A DNA stretch of 64,000 nt from Bacteroidota bacterium. GTDB lineage: Bacteria > Bacteroidota > Bacteroidia > Bacteroidales > F082. The position numbers were made by a program, and so were the translations under genes. This document shows positions 10,259 to 21,001 of this stretch, one piece after another (the stretch's first letter is position 1; each line of letters begins with the position of its first letter). The notes beneath the pieces are model-generated. The model worked only from the letters and a program-made list of their open reading frames with translations, searched no databases and was not told the origin of the DNA. The DNA is taken from contig JACNJS010000035.1 in NCBI GenBank assembly GCA_014382445.1, forward strand, positions 158,985-222,984. The letters run 5' to 3'.

Positions 10259-11086
10259 TTAGGCAAGTGCTAATCGTTTAAAATCAGTTACAGTTAATCC
10301 GTTTTCAACATCTTGCAAATATTGACTAACGCTTTTTTTACTGTCTTTAATAAAAGTTTGATTTAACAAAGTGCTTTCTTTGTAAAACTTATTTAATTTT
10401 CCCATTGCAATTTTTTCAAGCATATCCTCTGGTTTCCCTTCCTGACGAGCCTGGTCCATTCCAATTTCAATTTCGCGTTTAATCATATCTTCCGAAACGC
10501 TGTCTTTATCCAAAGCAACCGGGTCCATAGCAGCAATTTGCATAACAACGTCTTTTCCTGCGTTGAGCAGTTCATCACCCGATTTGTTAAACCCGGCGAT
10601 AGTTGCAATACGATTTCCGGGATGGATATATGCATATGTACTTTCAGCTTCAACAACTTCAAAACGACCAATCTGAATTTTCTCACCAATAACCCCAGTC
10701 TGGTCTGTAATCGATTCGTCAACTGTACGACCACCGAGCTGCAAAGCTTTCAGATCATCAATATTTTTAGCCCCATTTGATACAGCAAGGTCAATAATAG
10801 TTTGTGCATAAGCAATAAAATCTTCATTTTTTGCAACAAAATCTGTTTCACAATTTATCATTGCTACAGCAGCGTATTTTCTGTCGGCACTTACTTTTGA
10901 TAGTACTACACCATCGGCAGCATTGCGATCAGCACGTTTTGCAGCTACTTTTTGACCTTTTTTTCTGAGTACATCAATGGCTTTTTCTATGTCACCTTCA
11001 GTTTCAACCAAGGCATTTTTGCAGTCCATCATACCTGCTCCGGTACTTTTTCTCAGTTCATTAACCTGTTGGGCTGTTATCTTCAT
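10259..11086 (-). CDS. tsf: Translation elongation factor Ts
   Basis: VNELRKSTGAGMMDCKNALVETEGDIEKAIDVLRKKG; MINCETDFVAKNEDF. Confidence 0.97.
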   Translation of the reverse strand: MKITAQQVNELRKSTGAGMMDCKNALVETEGDIEKAIDVLRKKGQKVAAKRADRNAADGVVLSKVSADRKYAAVAMINCETDFVAKNEDFIAYAQTIIDLAVSNGAKNIDDLKALQLGGRTVDESITDQTGVIGEKIQIGRFEVVEAESTYAYIHPGNRIATIAGFNKSGDELLNAGKDVVMQIAAMDPVALDKDSVSEDMIKREIEIGMDQARQEGKPEDMLEKIAMGKLNKFYKESTLLNQTFIKDSKKSVSQYLQDVENGLTVTDFKRLALA

Positions 11087-11122
11087 TTCTTATAAGTATT
11101 AAATGTCGGTAAGTAATACCTG

Positions 11123-11998
11123 TTAATTCTTTTTGGCGATAGTTTTTCTTTTGCGTTTTGGTTTTCCGTCAGATGTTGTAGCAATTCCTTTTTCCGCCGA
11201 TTTATCAGCAGCTTCCTCAGCAATAACGATCGCTTCTGATTTGGATTTAATATCTACATCACCAACTTCTGCATTAGCTTCTTCTTCAGTATCCTCTTTT
11301 TCTTTAGCCAATTTACGTTCATTTAATCCTTCGGCAATAGCCTGAACAGCTGCGTTTACGATTAAATAAATTGATTTTGAAGCATCGTCGTTTGCCGGAA
11401 TTGCAAAATCAATTAAAGTTGGGTCGGTATTAGTATCAACCATTGCAAATATTGGGATATTTAATTTCCTTGCTTCTGCAACTGCAATTTTTTCTTTGTT
11501 GATATCGATAACAAATAAAGCAGCAGGAAGTCTACTCATGTCAGAAATACTGCCAAGGTTTTTTTCAAGTTTGGCACGTTCGCGGGTAATCTGCAGTCGT
11601 TCTCTTTTCGACAGGTTTTGCCATGAATTGGTTGTTGACATTTTGTCGATATTAGCCATTTTTCGCACAGCTTTCCGTATTGTTGCAAAATTAGTGAGCA
11701 TGCCACCCGGCCAACGCTCAGTAACGTATGGCATATTTATTTTTTTTACAAGGTCAGCTACAATCGATTTTGCCTGTTTTTTGGTAGCTACAAATAATAT
11801 TCTGCGACCAGATTTTGCTATTTGTTTAATAGCTTTTTGAGTTTCTTCAAGTTTAGCCTGTGTTTTATACAGGTCAATAATGTGGATACCATTACGCTCC
11901 ATAAATATATAAGGAGCCATGTTTGGATTCCATTTCCTGCGCAAATGACCAAAATGTACACCTGCATCAAGCAATTCGTCAAAACTAACTTTTGCCAT
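11123..11998 (-). CDS. rpsB: 30S ribosomal protein S2
   Basis: LLDAGVHFGHLRRKWNPNMAPYIF; ERWPGGMLTNFATIRKAV. Confidence 0.97.
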   Translation of the reverse strand: MAKVSFDELLDAGVHFGHLRRKWNPNMAPYIFMERNGIHIIDLYKTQAKLEETQKAIKQIAKSGRRILFVATKKQAKSIVADLVKKINMPYVTERWPGGMLTNFATIRKAVRKMANIDKMSTTNSWQNLSKRERLQITRERAKLEKNLGSISDMSRLPAALFVIDINKEKIAVAEARKLNIPIFAMVDTNTDPTLIDFAIPANDDASKSIYLIVNAAVQAIAEGLNERKLAKEKEDTEEEANAEVGDVDIKSKSEAIVIAEEAADKSAEKGIATTSDGKPKRKRKTIAKKN

Positions 11999-12108
11999 TT
12001 TTTTAATTTTTTTAATTTGTTTACATTCTCTTTTTCAATTACTGAATAGCTCTTGTTATTGAGGTTACAGTAATTTGGATACTAAACTCATTCCAATGTA
12101 TGTGAAAA

Positions 12109-12495
12109 TTATCGTTTACTGAACTGGAATTTTTTGCGAGCCTTAGGTTGTCCTGGTTTTTTACGCTCAACCATACGCGGATCTCTCTTCATTAAGCCTT
12201 TTTCTTTAAGAACAGGACGGTATTCAGGGTCGATTTTAACTAATGCACGGGCGATGCCTAATCGCAGTGCTTCTGCCTGACCTGTATAACCTCCTCCTTT
12301 TAGATTTACTTTTATGTTGTATTTGCCCAGGTTGTTGGTAAGCTGTAAGGGCTGTTCTACAACATAATGTAAGATGGCTGTTGGAAAATACTCTTTATAA
12401 TCGCGATTGTTAATAATAATTTTTCCATCGCCATCATGAAGATAAACCCTGGCTACTGCAGTTTTTCTTCTGCCTAATGCATTCACTACTTCCAT
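12109..12495 (-). CDS. rpsI: 30S ribosomal protein S9
   Basis: GRRKTAVARVYL...KGGGYTGQAEALRLGIARALV...DPRMVERKKPGQPKARKKFQFSKR. Confidence 0.97.
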   Translation of the reverse strand: MEVVNALGRRKTAVARVYLHDGDGKIIINNRDYKEYFPTAILHYVVEQPLQLTNNLGKYNIKVNLKGGGYTGQAEALRLGIARALVKIDPEYRPVLKEKGLMKRDPRMVERKKPGQPKARKKFQFSKR

Positions 12496-12502
12496 AGGTA
12501 TA

Positions 12503-12958
12503 TTATCTTATTGATTTTAAATTTATTGTCTTTGGTTTTTGTGCTTCCTGTTTGTGCTCAGTTCCTGCGTATACGTATAAGTTACGAAAAAGATCAGCCC
12601 CAAGCTTATTTTTTGGAAGCATGCCTTTAATAGCTTTTTCAACCATTGCAGTTGGTTTCTTAGCCATTAATTCTCTGGCCGTAGTAGACTTTTGTCCACC
12701 TGGATATCCACTATGGCGAATATAATTCTTAGCATCCCATTTGTCACCAGTAAGTCTTATCTTGTCAGCATTAATAATAATTACATTATCACCACAATCA
12801 ACATGGGGTGTGTAATTAGGCTTATGCTTGCCACGAAGAAGTTTAGCAGCAGCTGAGGCCATTCTTCCTAATATTTCATTCTCAGCATCAATCAGCACCC
12901 ACTCCTTAGTTACGGTGTTTGCATTTGCGCTAACTGTTTTATAACTCAGTGTATTCAT
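12503..12958 (-). CDS. rplM: 50S ribosomal protein L13
   Basis: [52 protein letters not shown]. Confidence 0.97.
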   Translation of the reverse strand: MNTLSYKTVSANANTVTKEWVLIDAENEILGRMASAAAKLLRGKHKPNYTPHVDCGDNVIIINADKIRLTGDKWDAKNYIRHSGYPGGQKSTTARELMAKKPTAMVEKAIKGMLPKNKLGADLFRNLYVYAGTEHKQEAQKPKTINLKSIR

Positions 12959-13010
12959 CTATCTTATTGTTTCTTAAGCAGTTTACTAAATACCCCTTAA
13001 AATCGGGCTG

Positions 13011-13041
13011 CAAAAATAGAAACATTTTTCTGATTAAACAA
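13011..13041 (-). promoter_or_regulatory. Bacteroidota-type promoter of rplM-rpsI-rpsB-tsf
   Basis: Minus strand TTG-N20-TATTTTTG, matching TTG-N~19-TAnnTTTG, about 55 bp upstream of the rplM ATG. Confidence 0.6.
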
Positions 13042-13165
13042 ATTTGAAACAACTAATTGTGAATAATGTTTTAGAGAATTAAAAAAGCAATGTTAATATA
13101 TTTATCTATTTTTGCAAAATATTTAACTATCCTAATTTAAGAATTCTCAAATACAATTCTAACTA

Positions 13166-13828
13166 ATGGAATATAATACTGCACGAGGTCACCTGATTAT
13201 ACCTGAATATGGTAGAAATATTCAGAAAATGGTTGATTACGCAATCACAATCGAAGACCGTGAAAAAAGAACAAAAACAGCACATACAATAATAGTATCG
13301 ATGGCACAGATGAACCCTTCGATTAAAGAAACTATTGATTATAATCATGTTCTCTGGGATCACCTTTATGTTATTTCGGGCTTTAAACTCGATGTAGATG
13401 GCCCATACCCCCCGCCTTCTCAGGAAATTTTAAACCGGAAGCCGGATCTCTTAAGTTATAGTGTTAGTAACATAACTCTTAGACATTACGGCAAGCATAT
13501 AATCAATATTATTAAGAAAGCTACGGAGTATGAAGAGGGGGAGGAAAAACAGGCACTTATTTTGGCTATAGCCAACCAGATGAAAAAGTCCTATTTGAAA
13601 TGGAACCGTGAATCAGTAAATGATCAAACTATAGGTAAGCATCTTGAAGGAATATCAGATGGGAAATTGAAACTGCCTGAAGATGCAAAGTTAATAGCTA
13701 TTAGTGAAGTTATTCAAAAACCAAAAAAAAATACGAAGAAGCAATTCTCTCATAAATCTAATCCAAAGAATGGTAAAGATAATTATGGAAAACGGAGAAA
13801 GAGTAATTACAGTTCAAAAAACAATTAG
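13166..13828 (+). CDS. DUF4290 domain-containing protein
   Basis: MEYNTARGHLIIPEYGRNIQKMVDYAITIEDREKRTKTA; conserved Bacteroidota family often next to murA. Confidence 0.85.
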   Translation: MEYNTARGHLIIPEYGRNIQKMVDYAITIEDREKRTKTAHTIIVSMAQMNPSIKETIDYNHVLWDHLYVISGFKLDVDGPYPPPSQEILNRKPDLLSYSVSNITLRHYGKHIINIIKKATEYEEGEEKQALILAIANQMKKSYLKWNRESVNDQTIGKHLEGISDGKLKLPEDAKLIAISEVIQKPKKNTKKQFSHKSNPKNGKDNYGKRRKSNYSSKNN

Positions 13829-13924
13829 TTCGTCCTACTACAATTTATTTCTGCAACTAACAATCACAGAACTTTAATAGTTCTGCATGACTTAGCTGAA
13901 TTCCCCATTTTTAAAATATTTTGA

Positions 13925-13953
13925 GAAAGCAACCATAATTTGGTTGTTTTTTC
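13925..13953 (+). terminator. Rho-independent terminator after the DUF4290 gene
   Basis: CAACCataatttGGTTGttttttcg. Confidence 0.65.
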
Positions 13954-13980
13954 GTTTATTTTTACAAATAAATAATTGTA

Positions 13981-15288
13981 ATGGGAGCTTTTAAAATATT
14001 GGGAGGGAAATCTCTTAGCGGAGAAATAATTCCTCAGGGAGCTAAAAATGAAGCACTTCAGGTAATTTGCGCAACTTTGCTTACCAAAAAGGAAGTAGTA
14101 ATTAGTAATGTTCCTGACATCAGAGATGTTAATAAACTTATTGAGTTACTTGAAGGGTTGGGTGTAATTATTAAAAACACCAGCGAAAGCCAATATTCTT
14201 TCCGAGCATCAAATATCGACCTAGAGTATCTGGAAACAGACGACTTCTATAAAAAGGCTACAAGCATACGCGGCAGCGTGATGATACTAGGGCCGCTGTT
14301 AGCACGATTTGGCAGAGGCTATCTGCCACAACCCGGTGGGGATAAAATTGGAAGAAGAAGGCTTGATACTCATTTTATCGGGTTACAAAAACTCGGCGTT
14401 GATTTTACTTACGATGCTAATAAAAAAAGTTACCGTGTTGTGGCAAACAATTTGAGAGGAAGTTATATGTTGCTGGAAGAAGCATCGGTAACGGGAACCG
14501 CAAATATTTTGATGGCAGCGGTTATGGCCAAAGGATCCACAACAATTTTTAATGCCGCATGTGAGCCCTATATTGTTCAGCTGAACAAAATGCTTGTAAG
14601 TATGGGTGCTAAAATTTCGGGTATTGGTTCTAACTTGCTTATTGTTGAAGGTGTGACTTCTATGAATGGCACATCACATACAATGCTGGCTGATATGATT
14701 GAAGTTGGTAGCTTTATCGGGCTGGCAGCAATGACTAAATCTGAAATAAAAATTAAAAATGTAAATCTGTTTGATTTAGGGTTAATACCTGAGGTTTTCA
14801 AACGTATTGGTATTTCAGTATTTCAAGATGGAGCAGATATTGTTGTTCCCAAATATGAGAATTATTCTATTGAAACATTTATCGATGGATCGATAATGAA
14901 TATTGCTGATGCACCATGGCCAGGATTTACTCCCGATTTGATTAGTATTGTGCTGGTAACCGCTGTTCAGGCTGAAGGTAGTGTGCTGATCCATCAAAAG
15001 ATGTTTGAAAGCCGTTTATTCTTCGTCGACAAATTAATTGATATGGGTGCACGTATTATATTATGCGACCCGCATCGCGCAACGGTTATTGGTTTAAATC
15101 ACAAATATCAGCTAAAAGGTATTAAGATGAGCTCGCCCGATATTAGGGCTGGAGTTGCATTGTTAATTGCTGCTTTATCTGCTCAGGGCACAAGCATAAT
15201 TGAGAATATTGAACAAATCGACAGGGGTTATCAGAATATCGACAAACGATTGCAACAGCTTGGCGCAGAAATTCAAAGGATAAATTGA
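13981..15288 (+). CDS. murA: UDP-N-acetylglucosamine 1-carboxyvinyltransferase
   Basis: SLSGEIIPQGAKNEALQVICATLL; PGGDKIGRRRLDTHF; DIRAGVALLIAAL. Confidence 0.96.
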   Translation: MGAFKILGGKSLSGEIIPQGAKNEALQVICATLLTKKEVVISNVPDIRDVNKLIELLEGLGVIIKNTSESQYSFRASNIDLEYLETDDFYKKATSIRGSVMILGPLLARFGRGYLPQPGGDKIGRRRLDTHFIGLQKLGVDFTYDANKKSYRVVANNLRGSYMLLEEASVTGTANILMAAVMAKGSTTIFNAACEPYIVQLNKMLVSMGAKISGIGSNLLIVEGVTSMNGTSHTMLADMIEVGSFIGLAAMTKSEIKIKNVNLFDLGLIPEVFKRIGISVFQDGADIVVPKYENYSIETFIDGSIMNIADAPWPGFTPDLISIVLVTAVQAEGSVLIHQKMFESRLFFVDKLIDMGARIILCDPHRATVIGLNHKYQLKGIKMSSPDIRAGVALLIAALSAQGTSIIENIEQIDRGYQNIDKRLQQLGAEIQRIN

Positions 15289-15420
15289 ATTAATTTCTAA
15301 TTGCTCTAATTGACCTAACAAATCAAAAATCCAAAACTCTAATTTGTTCATTTACAACATTTGGGATTTTAAGCATTAGAAATTTATTAGCAAATTAGAC
15401 ATTAGGTCAATTAGAAATTT
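15288..15420. repeat. Imperfect inverted repeat between convergent murA and dsbD-like genes
   Basis: taatttctaattgctctaattgacctaa ... ttaggtcaattagaaattta; second nested partial IR (aaatccaaaa / tttgggatttt). Confidence 0.6.
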
Positions 15421-17425
15421 AATAATCCAATTTTTCCTTACTGAAGTTCTTTAATCCTGTTTTTAAAAACTTAACAAATTCATTAATATCGAGGTCGTAA
15501 GCTCTGGGTGATGTTAGCATTTTCCCATCAGGGCTTAACAGTACATAGTATGGCTGCGCGTTTACACCAAACATCGCTTTCTGAAGGTCAGCATATTTTT
15601 TTCCGATGGTTTTCTTTTGTTTACCATCATATTCACTTATATACCAATCCTCCTCAGGCAGAGTTGTTTTATCATCTACATAAAGTGCTGTTACAATATA
15701 ATCGTTATTAAGAATGCTTAACACTTTTGGATCGGCCCAAACGTTTGCTTCCATTTCACGACAGTTTACACATCCATGCCCTGTAAAATCAATAAATAAC
15801 GGTTTGTTTTGTTCCCTAGCACATGCCAGAGCTTGTTCGTAATCAAAGTAACCTTCTAATCCGTGAGGTAGATGCAGGAACTCACTATACATAGGAAGTT
15901 CACATAATTCTTTGTCCTCTACCGAATTTGTTGAAGTACCATATACTTTAACATTTTCGCGAATAACATTATTCAAATCAAAATCATGTGTGCTTTGAGG
16001 GGGCAAATATCCCGACAGTGCTTTTAACGGAGCACCCACCATTCCCGGAATCAGATAAGCTACAAAAGTAAATGTTATTACTGCCAGCATTAGCCTCGGT
16101 ACAGAAACAAAGGGCAGATCAGAATCGTGAGCAAATTTTATTTTGCCAAGTAAATAAAGTCCAAGAAGAAAGAAAATAACAATCCACGAGGCAAGATATA
16201 CTTCTCTGTCGAGAATACCCCAATGATAAGTTTGGTCGGCAATGCTGAGAAATTTAAGCCCCAGAGCAAGCTCCAGAAAACCAAGTACTACCTTAACTGA
16301 ATTTAACCATCCTCCCGACTTTGGAAGTCCTTGTAATAAGGTTGGAAAAAATGCAAACAAAGTGAAAGGCAATGCGAAAGCCAACGAAAATCCTAACATA
16401 CCAATAATGGGCTTTATTATCTGACCACCGGCCGATTCCACAAGAATTGTCCCAACAATAGGCCCTGTACAGCTAAACGAAACAAGAACCAAAGTCAGAG
16501 CCATGAAAAAAGGTCCTAAAAATCCGCCTTTGTCGGCACTCTGATCCGATTTATTTATCATCCATGAAGGTAATGTTATTTCAAACATTCCGAAAAATGA
16601 AGCAGCGAAGATTACAAAAATCAGGAAGAACAGAATATTAGGCAGCCAATGTGTGCTAAGCCAGTTAGCAATGTCGGGGCCGGCAATAACTGCAAGTACC
16701 GATCCGATAAATACATATATACCAATAATACTAAGGCCATAAATTATTGCTTGAATTTTTCCTTTAGCCTTATCTTCCCCGTCTTTCATGAAAAATGCAA
16801 CTGTCATCGGTATCATTGGAAAAACGCATGGGGTTAGTATGGCAGCAAGTCCACCCAGAAAAGCTAATATAAAGAATCCCCAATATGAGGCCTTCCTACC
16901 CTGTATGTCATCTTTTTCTTCTACAATATTTTCGTTGGTAACCTGAGCCGTTTGAGTTTGCAGTTCCCCTGATATTTTATTTAAATTCAAATCAAAATCA
17001 ACTTCAGCGGGAGGCAAACATTTTGTATCGTCGCACGACATAAATTCAACAAATCCGCTTACAGTTGCTCCATCACTTAGTAGTTGTATTTTTTGTTTAA
17101 AAATGGCTTCATTAGAATAATATTTAAGCACCATCTCAAAGTTTGGATCATATTCTTCAACAACCGGGCTTACTTCAGTAACATCGCCAAGAAGTTTAAA
17201 TTCATCGGTTTGGTTGAAAACAAATCTGGTTGCAGGGGGCGACATCGGAATGTCTTGCGAATAAAGATGCCAGTGAAGGTCGATGTCGGCTTTGAATATA
17301 AGCTCATATTCTTTTTCACCTGTTTTAATCGATGAGAAATTCCATCTAACCGGTTCCAGGATTTGTGCATCTAATCCAAAAGTAGTTAATAGTAAAAGTA
17401 CTATAGTTGCTAAACTGTGCTTCAT
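15419..17425 (-). CDS. Thiol:disulfide interchange protein DsbD-like (cytochrome c biogenesis transmembrane domain + thioredoxin-like)
   Basis: AILTPCVFPMIPMTVAFF, SFSCTGPIVGTILV, C-terminal FIDFTGHGCVNCREMEANVW. Confidence 0.92.
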   Translation of the reverse strand: MKHSLATIVLLLLTTFGLDAQILEPVRWNFSSIKTGEKEYELIFKADIDLHWHLYSQDIPMSPPATRFVFNQTDEFKLLGDVTEVSPVVEEYDPNFEMVLKYYSNEAIFKQKIQLLSDGATVSGFVEFMSCDDTKCLPPAEVDFDLNLNKISGELQTQTAQVTNENIVEEKDDIQGRKASYWGFFILAFLGGLAAILTPCVFPMIPMTVAFFMKDGEDKAKGKIQAIIYGLSIIGIYVFIGSVLAVIAGPDIANWLSTHWLPNILFFLIFVIFAASFFGMFEITLPSWMINKSDQSADKGGFLGPFFMALTLVLVSFSCTGPIVGTILVESAGGQIIKPIIGMLGFSLAFALPFTLFAFFPTLLQGLPKSGGWLNSVKVVLGFLELALGLKFLSIADQTYHWGILDREVYLASWIVIFFLLGLYLLGKIKFAHDSDLPFVSVPRLMLAVITFTFVAYLIPGMVGAPLKALSGYLPPQSTHDFDLNNVIRENVKVYGTSTNSVEDKELCELPMYSEFLHLPHGLEGYFDYEQALACAREQNKPLFIDFTGHGCVNCREMEANVWADPKVLSILNNDYIVTALYVDDKTTLPEEDWYISEYDGKQKKTIGKKYADLQKAMFGVNAQPYYVLLSPDGKMLTSPRAYDLDINEFVKFLKTGLKNFSKEKLDY

Positions 17426-17579
17426 ATAAATAATATGTGTTTAAAAAATAGTTTGCAAAAATAAATAAATATTACGGCTAGTATTTTCTGGCATCTTAAA
17501 AAGTGTTAATGTTGCATTAATTGATTAGTAGCGAGCCTTAGTTTAGGGTTTTTAATCCCAGTAAGAGGTTGATATTAAG

Positions 17580-18932
17580 TTAGCCCGGACTAAAAAGCAA
17601 ACGAAGCTCCATCATAAAAATATGTTTTGTTGATTTAGTTACCTTGAATTCGTTCGATGATCTATGTCCAACAAGCCAAATTACTTTTTCCCCTGATAGT
17701 ACAACATATGTATTCTCCTTTTCAAATAAGTCAACCTTACTATCAATAAGTATATCGCTTATAAGCTTACTCCCTGTCATTCCGAAAGGGATTATGCGGT
17801 CGCCAACTTCCCAATGGCGTATAGTTAACGGAAAAATTAATTTGGCGAAGTCGAAATATGCGATGTTATTATTTTTACTGAAAATGAATTCCGGGGCATT
17901 TTTATGATTCTCAAATATAATATTAACAGGTGCTGCTATCTCGTTTTGCTCCTTTGTAATTTTGTATTTATTTGAGGATGACTTTTTACGATGTTTCCTG
18001 ATCAGTAGATAATTCCGGTCGATCAATAACTCGTAATCAGGGGAAGAGAACTTTAGCCCTGTTCTGTTTTCCTCTAATAATGATACGCAAATTGAATCTG
18101 TTATTTGTCGGTTAAACCCAAATTTATTTAGAAGATAATACATCCAGACTTCAAATGGAGACAGTTTTAGAAGTTCTGGTATGGATACATTTATTGTGCC
18201 TGTGGAATTTGCAATAAATAGGTGCTTAATTTTTTCGTTAATAGCAGATTGCAATATTAAATCTGAATCTTTTAAATTATCAATACTTTTCTCAATTGCA
18301 GAAGAAAATCCTGGAGATATTTCTTCAATTTTCGGGATGAGGTGATGACGGATTTTATTACGTAAATAATAGTCGGATTTGTTGGAGCTGTCCTCCCTGA
18401 ATTCAAGATTATGTTTATTGGCGTATTCCTCAATCTGGTTACGGGTAGCAAACATTAATGGTCTGATGATATTTTGTCGTTTAGCTGGAATACTTTTTAA
18501 ACCCTTTAAACCGGCTCCTCTAAATAAATTGATAAAAAAAGTTTCAATTGTATCATCATGATTATGTGCTACCGCAACCAATGAATAATTATTATGCAAA
18601 CACACCTTGTTAAACCATGCATATCGAAGTTCACGAGCAGCTTCCTGCATTGATAAATTTTTCTTTTTTGAATAATCAGTTGCATTACACAAACCCGAAA
18701 ATACTTCAACATTATAATTATGAGCGAGTAGCCTGACAAACTTTTCATCTACATCCGATTCAGCACCCCGCAATTTGAAATTACAATGTGCAATTGCATA
18801 TTTAATTCCGGTTTTGTGGAATAAATTGAGCATGACCACTGAGTCGACACCACCACTTACAGCTAAAAGTACTCTGTCGCCGGGCTTAATCAAATTATTT
18901 TGACCGATGTATTTTTCAAATCGATTAATCAC
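17580..18932 (-). CDS. tilS: tRNA(Ile)-lysidine synthase
   Basis: LLAVSGGVDSVVMLNLF PP-loop; AVAHNHDDTIETFFINLFRGAGLKGL; C-terminal RPW-like domain. Confidence 0.94.
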   Translation of the reverse strand: MINRFEKYIGQNNLIKPGDRVLLAVSGGVDSVVMLNLFHKTGIKYAIAHCNFKLRGAESDVDEKFVRLLAHNYNVEVFSGLCNATDYSKKKNLSMQEAARELRYAWFNKVCLHNNYSLVAVAHNHDDTIETFFINLFRGAGLKGLKSIPAKRQNIIRPLMFATRNQIEEYANKHNLEFREDSSNKSDYYLRNKIRHHLIPKIEEISPGFSSAIEKSIDNLKDSDLILQSAINEKIKHLFIANSTGTINVSIPELLKLSPFEVWMYYLLNKFGFNRQITDSICVSLLEENRTGLKFSSPDYELLIDRNYLLIRKHRKKSSSNKYKITKEQNEIAAPVNIIFENHKNAPEFIFSKNNNIAYFDFAKLIFPLTIRHWEVGDRIIPFGMTGSKLISDILIDSKVDLFEKENTYVVLSGEKVIWLVGHRSSNEFKVTKSTKHIFMMELRLLFSPG

Positions 18933-20077
18933 TTTGCAAATTTACTGCCTTTGGCTATTAAGTCGACCATTGTAAAGCTCAGGTCGGAGAATAATATTCC
19001 TGCGTGGGCATTTCGTTCAACATGGTAGTTGGCCTGGTTTAAAGCCGAATACATATCTGTTTGGTTAGCTTCATTGATAAACTGAGAAAGCTTTTTCGAG
19101 AAATCAAGTTCTTCTCCTGCTTTTTTTACTTTGCTTCCGTTGTTATGATTATGCAGTATTGAGTTATGTATAACTTCTAATCCATAATTTAAAAAACTCT
19201 TTTGCTTTTCACGACCAATTTTTGAAATTTCCTGATTAAACTTTATTAATTCAGAATAATCCTTGGGCTGAAAACATAATCTTAACCATTTTCGAAAATT
19301 GATAAAATTTGATTGAGTTTCCTCAGCGTTATTTAATATTTCTTTGGCAAGATTCCAGTTGCCATTTGAAAGTAATGCGATATCTCTGGCAACCAAAGCT
19401 TCAGTTCCTTCTTTAATAAGTTGACTCGCAATATCATTATCAGTAAGCTTGGCAACTTTAAAAAGCTGTGCCCTCGACCTTACAGTTGGAAGTAACTGTT
19501 CATACTTTTCACCAATTAGAATTATGACTGTATTATCGGGTGGTTCTTCAAGAGTTTTTAACAGCTTATTGGAAGCAGACTCATTCATTCTGTCAACCAT
19601 CCAAAAAATAACAGTTTTAAACTTTGATTCGTAAGCTTTTAACGAAATTCTGCCAATTAATTCGTTAGCATCATCTTTACGGATGTAACCCTGTTTATTT
19701 CCTATTCCAAGGTGTTCATACCAACCGTTTTGGGAGATATAGGCATTGTTATCAGACAAATATTCGCGCCACTCGTTTAAAAACAAGCTTGATTTGGGGT
19801 CCTTTTTTATTGATTGGTTGGTGGCTGTGGGGAAATAAAAGTGTAAGTCGGGGTGAGCAAACTTTTCATACTTAATACATGATGGACACTCACCACAGCT
19901 ATCATTATTTATTTTGTGAGCACAATTTAAAAACTGAGCAAATGCAATACCCACGGCTAAAGCTCCCGATCCCTCATTACCTAATAACAGCAGTGTATGA
20001 GCCACACGATTCTCGTTGTAACCTGTTACCAGTTTATCGATTAAAGTTTGTTGTCCGATTATTGACTTGAATTGCAT
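18929..20077 (-). CDS. holB: DNA polymerase III subunit delta' (AAA clamp-loader)
   Basis: IIGQQTLIDKLV, LLLLGNEGSGALAVGIAFAQFLNC, CGECPSCIKYEKFAHPDLHF zinc motif, NKLLKTLEEPPDNTVIILI. Confidence 0.9.
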   Translation of the reverse strand: MQFKSIIGQQTLIDKLVTGYNENRVAHTLLLLGNEGSGALAVGIAFAQFLNCAHKINNDSCGECPSCIKYEKFAHPDLHFYFPTATNQSIKKDPKSSLFLNEWREYLSDNNAYISQNGWYEHLGIGNKQGYIRKDDANELIGRISLKAYESKFKTVIFWMVDRMNESASNKLLKTLEEPPDNTVIILIGEKYEQLLPTVRSRAQLFKVAKLTDNDIASQLIKEGTEALVARDIALLSNGNWNLAKEILNNAEETQSNFINFRKWLRLCFQPKDYSELIKFNQEISKIGREKQKSFLNYGLEVIHNSILHNHNNGSKVKKAGEELDFSKKLSQFINEANQTDMYSALNQANYHVERNAHAGILFSDLSFTMVDLIAKGSKFAK

Positions 20078-20146
20078 TAAGATTAATTATTAGGGTTCAA
20101 AAGTAATGAATTTTAAAAAGGGCTTTTCTGCTCATTCATAAATGTA

Positions 20147-20184
20147 AATAAAAAAAGAAGACGGCAGCTGATAGAGCCACCGTC
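20147..20184 (-). terminator. Rho-independent terminator downstream of sdhB
   Basis: Minus strand GACGGTGGCTctatcAGCTGCCGTCttctttttttattt. Confidence 0.8.
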
Positions 20185-20233
20185 AATATTTCGTTTATAC
20201 CGAAATGGAGGTAAACTATTAAATTTAGTAATG

Positions 20234-20974
20234 TTATGAAACCTTAGCTGCTAAAAATTCCCTGTTCATCCTTGCAATATTGGCAACGCTAATATCCTTT
20301 GGGCATTCAGCTTCACAGGCGTAGGTGTTGGTGCAATTGCCAAAACCAAGATCATCCATTTTAGCAACCATATTTTCAACCCGTTGCTTTGCTTCAATTT
20401 TACCCTGCGGAAGGAGTGCAAACTGACTTACCTTAGCAGAAACAAACAACATGGCTGATGCATTTTTACAAGCTGCAACACATGCACCACAGCCTATACA
20501 GGCAGCGGCATCCATCGCCAGGTCGGCATTTTCTTTCTTTATTGGGATGGCATTTGCATCGGGTACCCCTCCTGTGTTTATTGACACATAACCACCTGCC
20601 TGAATAATTAGATCGAAGGCCGAACGGTCAACCATAAGGTCTTTTATAATCGGGAAAGGTCGTGCACGCCATGGTTCGATAACTATTGTTTCGCCATCTT
20701 TAAATTTGCGCATATGAAGCTGGCATGTAGTTATTGAATCGTCGGGGCCATGAGCATGACCATTAATAAACAGGCTACACATGCCACAAATACCTTCGCG
20801 GCAATCGTGGTCGAATGCTACGGGCTCCTCGCCGTTAGCAACAAGCTCTTCGTTGAGGATGTCCATCATTTCAAGGAATGAAGCATCTTTGGATATATTA
20901 TGAACGGGGTAATGTACAAATTTACCTTCGACATCCGGTCCGGTCTGCCTCCATATTTTAAGTTTTAAATCCAT
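20234..20974 (-). CDS. sdhB: Succinate dehydrogenase/fumarate reductase iron-sulfur subunit
   Basis: [58 protein letters not shown]. Confidence 0.95.
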   Translation of the reverse strand: MDLKLKIWRQTGPDVEGKFVHYPVHNISKDASFLEMMDILNEELVANGEEPVAFDHDCREGICGMCSLFINGHAHGPDDSITTCQLHMRKFKDGETIVIEPWRARPFPIIKDLMVDRSAFDLIIQAGGYVSINTGGVPDANAIPIKKENADLAMDAAACIGCGACVAACKNASAMLFVSAKVSQFALLPQGKIEAKQRVENMVAKMDDLGFGNCTNTYACEAECPKDISVANIARMNREFLAAKVS

Positions 20975-21001
20975 TGTTCCGTTTTTTAACTTTTTGTTAG
21001 T

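Noticed and set aside
13060-13117. Promoter for the DUF4290 gene
   Set aside because: TATTTTTG is present but no TTG lies at the right spacing, so support is too weak to list.
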